Below are positions 61,049 to 64,000 of a DNA stretch of 64,000 nucleotides, piece by piece; the first letter of the stretch is position 1, and each line of letters opens with the position of its first letter. This DNA is from Pantoea coffeiphila (lineage in GTDB: Bacteria; Pseudomonadota; Gammaproteobacteria; Enterobacterales; Enterobacteriaceae): assembly GCF_016909495.1 (NCBI RefSeq), contig NZ_JAFBFW010000006.1:395174-459173 (forward strand). Reading direction: 5' to 3'. The position numbers were made by a program, and so were the translations under genes. A model generated the notes under the pieces. That model searched no databases, was not told the DNA's origin, and worked only from the letters and a program-made list of their open reading frames with translations.

Positions 61049-62248
61049 ATGAATATGGATTCGCATCAGACTGAAAAGATCGCCCAGCGGGCAGGTAAAA
61101 TGCTGACTTCTCTGACTGAACACATTCAGGCACAGAAAGAAGAAATGCGTGAGAACGAATACTTTCAGGTCTACGCCAAAGCCGCACTGGCGAAACTGCC
61201 TAAACTGACTCGTGCAAACGTTGATTATGCCGTCAGTGAAATGGAAGAAAGCGGTTATGTTTTTGATAAACGCGCTGCAGGATCGTCAACGAAGTATGCG
61301 ATGACTATCCAGAATATTGTGGATATCTATCAGCACCGCGGTGTACCAAAATACCGTGACCGTCATGCAGAAGCGCTGACCGTATTCGTCGGCAACCTGA
61401 AAGGCGGCGTGTCAAAAACCGTCTCCACCGTTTCTCTGGCGCATGCGATGCGTGCTCACCCTCACCTTCTGTTTGAAGATCTGCGCATTCTGGTTATCGA
61501 TCTCGATCCTCAGTCTTCAGCCACCATGTTCCTTAACCACACAAGAGCTGTGGGTATTGTGGAAACCACTTCCGCACAGGCGATGTTACAGAACGTCAGC
61601 CGTGAAGAGCTGCTGGAAGAATTTATCGTCAGCTCGGTCGTACCCGGTGTCGATGTACTGCCCGCCTCGATTGACGATGCTTTCATTGCTTCCGGTTGGG
61701 AAGGTCTGTGTAGTGAACATCTGCCAGGTCAGAATCCGCACGCCGTTCTGCGGGAAAATGTCATCGACAAATTAAAGTCAGATTATGACTTTATCTTTGT
61801 TGATAGTGGACCCCATCTTGATGCGTTTCTGAAAAATGCTATTGCCGCTGCGGATCTGTTAATGACTCCAGTGCCACCGGCGCAGGTTGATTTTCACTCA
61901 ACGCTTAAATACCTGACACGTTTGCCAGAGCTCGTCAGCATTATTGAATCCTCCGGCTGCGGTTGCCGCCTGCTCGGCAATATTGGCTTTATGTCCAAAC
62001 TGTCTAACAAACCGGATCACAAAGTTTGTCACAGCCTGGCAAAAGAGATCTTCGGCGGCGATATGCTGGACGTTGCCCTTCCCCGCCTTGATGGCTTCGA
62101 ACGCTGCGGCGAATCCTTCGATACCGTTATTTCTGCCAACCCGGCGACCTACATCGGCAGCAGCGAGGCGTTAAAAAATGCCCGTGCCGCAGCCGAAGAC
62201 TTCGCCAAAGCGGTCTTTGATCGCATTGAATTTATTCGCATTAACTGA
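61049..62248 (+). CDS. parA: P1-type partition ATPase ParA
   Basis: 399 residues from ATG 61049 (GGAG six bases before it; an upstream GTG is in frame). P1 ParA has 398. Class Ia layout: N-terminal HTH region for operator binding (about 1-100), then deviant Walker A KGGVSKT at 118-124, ILVIDLDPQSSATMFL, FIFVDSGPHLDAFLKNA and the near-invariant C-terminal stretch GGDMLDVALPRLDGFERCGESFD. ParA uses ATP and non-specific DNA binding to move ParB-parS complexes apart, and in its ADP form represses the operon. parB follows after eight bases. Confidence 0.95.
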   Translation: MNMDSHQTEKIAQRAGKMLTSLTEHIQAQKEEMRENEYFQVYAKAALAKLPKLTRANVDYAVSEMEESGYVFDKRAAGSSTKYAMTIQNIVDIYQHRGVPKYRDRHAEALTVFVGNLKGGVSKTVSTVSLAHAMRAHPHLLFEDLRILVIDLDPQSSATMFLNHTRAVGIVETTSAQAMLQNVSREELLEEFIVSSVVPGVDVLPASIDDAFIASGWEGLCSEHLPGQNPHAVLRENVIDKLKSDYDFIFVDSGPHLDAFLKNAIAAADLLMTPVPPAQVDFHSTLKYLTRLPELVSIIESSGCGCRLLGNIGFMSKLSNKPDHKVCHSLAKEIFGGDMLDVALPRLDGFERCGESFDTVISANPATYIGSSEALKNARAAAEDFAKAVFDRIEFIRIN

Positions 62249-62256
62249 GGTGCCTG

Positions 62257-63228
62257 ATGAACATTAAACGAAATACTATCGGGCGCACCTTCAGTGCGCC
62301 GGTATTAAACAGCGAACCGCAAGCAGAACCGGTCAAACAAATATTTACGCTGTCATCAGGCAAAAAAGCCGTTTTTACCCGCGTTACCGTTGCGGCAGCG
62401 GATGTCGCCAGCAAAACGTTCGTGGTTCAGGAAACCAACGGGCGTGACCAGGCCGCGCTGACGCCTGAGTCCCTGGAAGGCATTACCCGCACACTGCGCC
62501 TACAGCAATTTTTCCCGGCGATTGGCGTGCGCAAAGGTGAGACGATTGAGATCCTCGACGGATCGCGCCGTCGTGCTTCTGCCATTCTATGTAACGTCGG
62601 GCTGGATGTACTGGTCACTGATGTACCGCTGACCGCTGCCGAAGCCCGGAACCTGGCGCAGGATATTCAGACCGCGCGCGAGCACAACATTCGCGAAGTC
62701 GGTCTCCGTCTGCTGGCGCTCAAAGAGAGCGGGCTGACGCAGAAAGAGATCGCCGAAGACGAAAATCTCTCTCAGGCGAAAGTCACCCGAGCACTGCAGG
62801 CCGCCAGCGTTTCCGCTGAGCTGCTGTCGATTTTCCCGGTGCAGTCTGAGCTGACCTACGGCGATTACAAGAACCTGCTGGCTGCGGAAGAGATGCTGAC
62901 CACGATGGATATTTCCGTGCCGGAGCTGCTCGATAACATCGGTAGCGCGGTGGAAAGCATCCGCGCTCAGTCATCTCTGGCTGAAGATGAAGTGAAGAAT
63001 AAAATCATCGCAGAAATCAGAAAGGAAGCCGCCTTACTGGTGATGACCCCTGAGAAGGATAAAGTTGTCACCACGCCGCTGTGGGACTTCAGTGACAAGA
63101 ACCGCTATGCGCGCAAAAAGACGCGTGGACGCACCTTTAGCTATGAGTTCAATCGCCTGCCAACAGATTTACAGAGTGCGATAGACAGCGCCATCGCTGC
63201 GGTACTGGCTAAGCATTTGAAGGGCTGA
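62257..63228 (+). CDS. parB: P1-type centromere-binding protein ParB
   Basis: 323 residues, close to P1 ParB (333). NIKRNTIGRTFSAPVLN at the start, a ParB/Spo0J-type core with LTPESLEGITRTLRLQQFFPAIGVRKGETIEILDGSRRRASAIL, the HTH (GLTQKEIAEDENLSQAKVTRALQAASV) for A-box contacts, and a C-terminal dimer domain ending KTRGRTFSYEFNRLPTDLQ that in P1 reads the B boxes. Its site parS lies directly downstream. Confidence 0.95.
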   Translation: MNIKRNTIGRTFSAPVLNSEPQAEPVKQIFTLSSGKKAVFTRVTVAAADVASKTFVVQETNGRDQAALTPESLEGITRTLRLQQFFPAIGVRKGETIEILDGSRRRASAILCNVGLDVLVTDVPLTAAEARNLAQDIQTAREHNIREVGLRLLALKESGLTQKEIAEDENLSQAKVTRALQAASVSAELLSIFPVQSELTYGDYKNLLAAEEMLTTMDISVPELLDNIGSAVESIRAQSSLAEDEVKNKIIAEIRKEAALLVMTPEKDKVVTTPLWDFSDKNRYARKKTRGRTFSYEFNRLPTDLQSAIDSAIAAVLAKHLKG

Positions 63229-63305
63229 TTTTCATTCTTCCCTGCATCGGCAACTCCAGAGAGGGTCAATGATGCAGGGTGTTTCTATTGATTTCCCGTC
63301 ATTGA

Positions 63306-63400
63306 ATTTCACGCCTTTCTCCCCATCGATTTCACTATTAATTTACTGTTTTTAAAGGAATTTCATTTTGAATTTCACGGTGAAATCTCCATAATTTCAC
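63306..63400. other. parS: parS centromere, P1 type
   Basis: ATTTCAC heptamers (ParB A boxes) at 63306, 63329, 63372 and 63394 and one in inverse orientation at 63380-63386. Between the second and third lies TATTAATTTACTGTTTTTA, matching the position and much of the sequence of the IHF site in P1 parS as I remember it. Right of the inverted A box is TCTCCA, where P1 has the B box TCGCCA; on the left side a TCTCCC-like copy stands before the A box at 63329. Located 77 bases after parB, as in P1. Confidence 0.88.
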
Positions 63401-63401
63401 T

Positions 63402-63485
63402 GCCTCAAGCCTCAAGCCTCAAGCCTCAAGCCTCAAGCCTCAAGCCTCAAGCCTCAAGCCTCAAGCCTCAAGCCTCAAGCCTCAA
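63402..63485. repeat. twelve 7-bp units, GCCTCAA
   Basis: GCCTCAA is repeated exactly twelve times, starting one base after the last parS A box. Confidence 0.95.
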
Positions 63486-63500
63486 AGAAGATGGAGCTGA

Positions 63501-63528
63501 GTATCAGGTATCAGGTATCAGGTATCAG
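63501..63528. repeat. four 7-bp units, GTATCAG
   Basis: Four perfect copies of GTATCAG, 15 bases after the previous array. Shares TCA/CAG character with the other arrays but is a different unit. Confidence 0.92.
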
Positions 63529-63632
63529 GTTTTTAATATTGAGGTACTAAGTATCGAACACCAAGCATCGAGCGTAAGGATTCATGCGCAGATTTAATTA
63601 TAAGTTCTTGCATGTAAAAACATAAAAATTAA

Positions 63633-63712
63633 CTGCCTGACTGCCTGACTGCCTGACTGCCTGACTGCCTGACTGCCTGACTGCCTGACTGCCTGACTGC
63701 CTGACTGCCTGA
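63633..63712. repeat. ten 8-bp units, CTGCCTGA
   Basis: Ten perfect copies plus a partial one. On the minus strand the unit is TCAGGCAG, which is the 9-bp unit of the array at 53774 less one G. Open frames through it are artefacts. Confidence 0.95.
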
Positions 63713-63900
63713 CTGAGCAAGTGAGCATATAGCTCCAGTAAACGAGTAAATCGCATTACGCCATGGGCTTATCTCAAGCCGCTCAGAACTCTTCCCACAT
63801 TGATAGATGTACACCCTTGCAAGCTTTGAAGGATGGAAATATTAACGTTAAAAAAACACTTACGTGCATAGTAAATTGAGCGGGCTGGGCGAAAATACTG

Positions 63901-64000
63901 AAGAGCTGAAGAGCTGAAGAGCTGAAGAGCTGAAGAGCTGAAGAGCTGAAGAGCTGAAGAGCTGAAGAGCTGAAGAGCTGAAGAGCTGAAGAGCTGAAGA
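63901..64000. repeat. at least twelve 8-bp units, AAGAGCTG
   Basis: AAGAGCTG repeats twelve and a half times up to the window edge, so the array is longer than shown. The sequence between this array and the previous one (63717-63900) has no supported gene. Confidence 0.95.

Noticed and set aside
63402..63712. CRISPR or transposon-end repeats
   Set aside because: Units of 7-8 bp are directly adjacent without spacers, so they are simple tandem arrays.
63629..63814. Small minus-strand protein with SQAVRQSG-type repeats
   Set aside because: It is created by the CTGCCTGA array; no start signal or non-repeat content.

Overview
The window reads as accessory DNA from a large plasmid of an enterobacterium, most likely family Erwiniaceae (Pantoea or Erwinia). 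The evidence is a RepFIB-type RepA flanked by about 22 iterons (58.85-60.89 kb), a P1-type parA-parB pair with a recognisable parS (61.05-63.40 kb), a plasmid-borne hns, no rRNA, tRNA or housekeeping genes, and many gene products close to E. coli proteins (HcxA/YbdH, YbjI, PdxY, YjcE-like antiporter). The genus, and the idea that this is the LPP-1-like Pantoea megaplasmid, are inferences. No transposase or CRISPR array was seen; the one mobile-type gene is a tyrosine recombinase at 36.6 kb.

Layout. 0-11 kb: tail of an MFS carrier, HPP membrane protein, small lipoprotein, a zinc-type COG0523 GTPase with a Zur-like box, a RelE/NadS toxin-antitoxin pair, a TetR/MFS/MFS efflux block with a large double operator, an EamA exporter divergent from a MocR regulator, and a CPA1 Na+/H+ antiporter. 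11.6-18.6 kb: one operon of GNAT acetyltransferase, complete oligopeptide-type ABC importer and a DszA/NtaA-type flavin monooxygenase. 19-29 kb: hydrolases with LysR regulators, a lone family 9 glycosyltransferase, an aldo-keto reductase, and a ROK-MFS-HAD (ybjJ/ybjI-like) group. 29-33 kb: a vitamin B6 module (PdxR-type MocR regulator divergent from a PLP-homeostasis protein and pyridoxal kinase). 33-45.5 kb: serine hydrolase/MFS, recombinase, cupin regulator/EamA exporter, CynX-like MFS, hns, and an HxlR/MFS/PLP-decarboxylase group. 45.6-53.7 kb: a second ABC importer plus flavin-monooxygenase operon, tightly overlapped, ending in a fused double carboxymuconolactone-decarboxylase-like protein and a glyoxalase-like protein. 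53.9-58.7 kb: LVIVD propeller protein, an orphan periplasmic binding protein, HcxA, and a LacI-type sensor without its DNA-binding domain.

58.8-64 kb is the replication and partition core. To the right of repA, a block of five 21-bp iterons, a GC-rich spacer, five about 11-bp GATC/GTTC-led AT-rich repeats and a DnaA-like box occurs twice, offset by about 358 bp. parS ends one base before a run of four short tandem-repeat arrays with 7- or 8-bp units, the last of which runs off the window edge.

Common theme: many small modules, each a regulator divergent from an exporter or a catabolic enzyme, plus two parallel import-and-oxidise operons. Those operons probably let the cell take up small organic (perhaps sulfur- or nitrogen-containing) compounds and break them down with FMN monooxygenases. 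Their substrates cannot be read from sequence.
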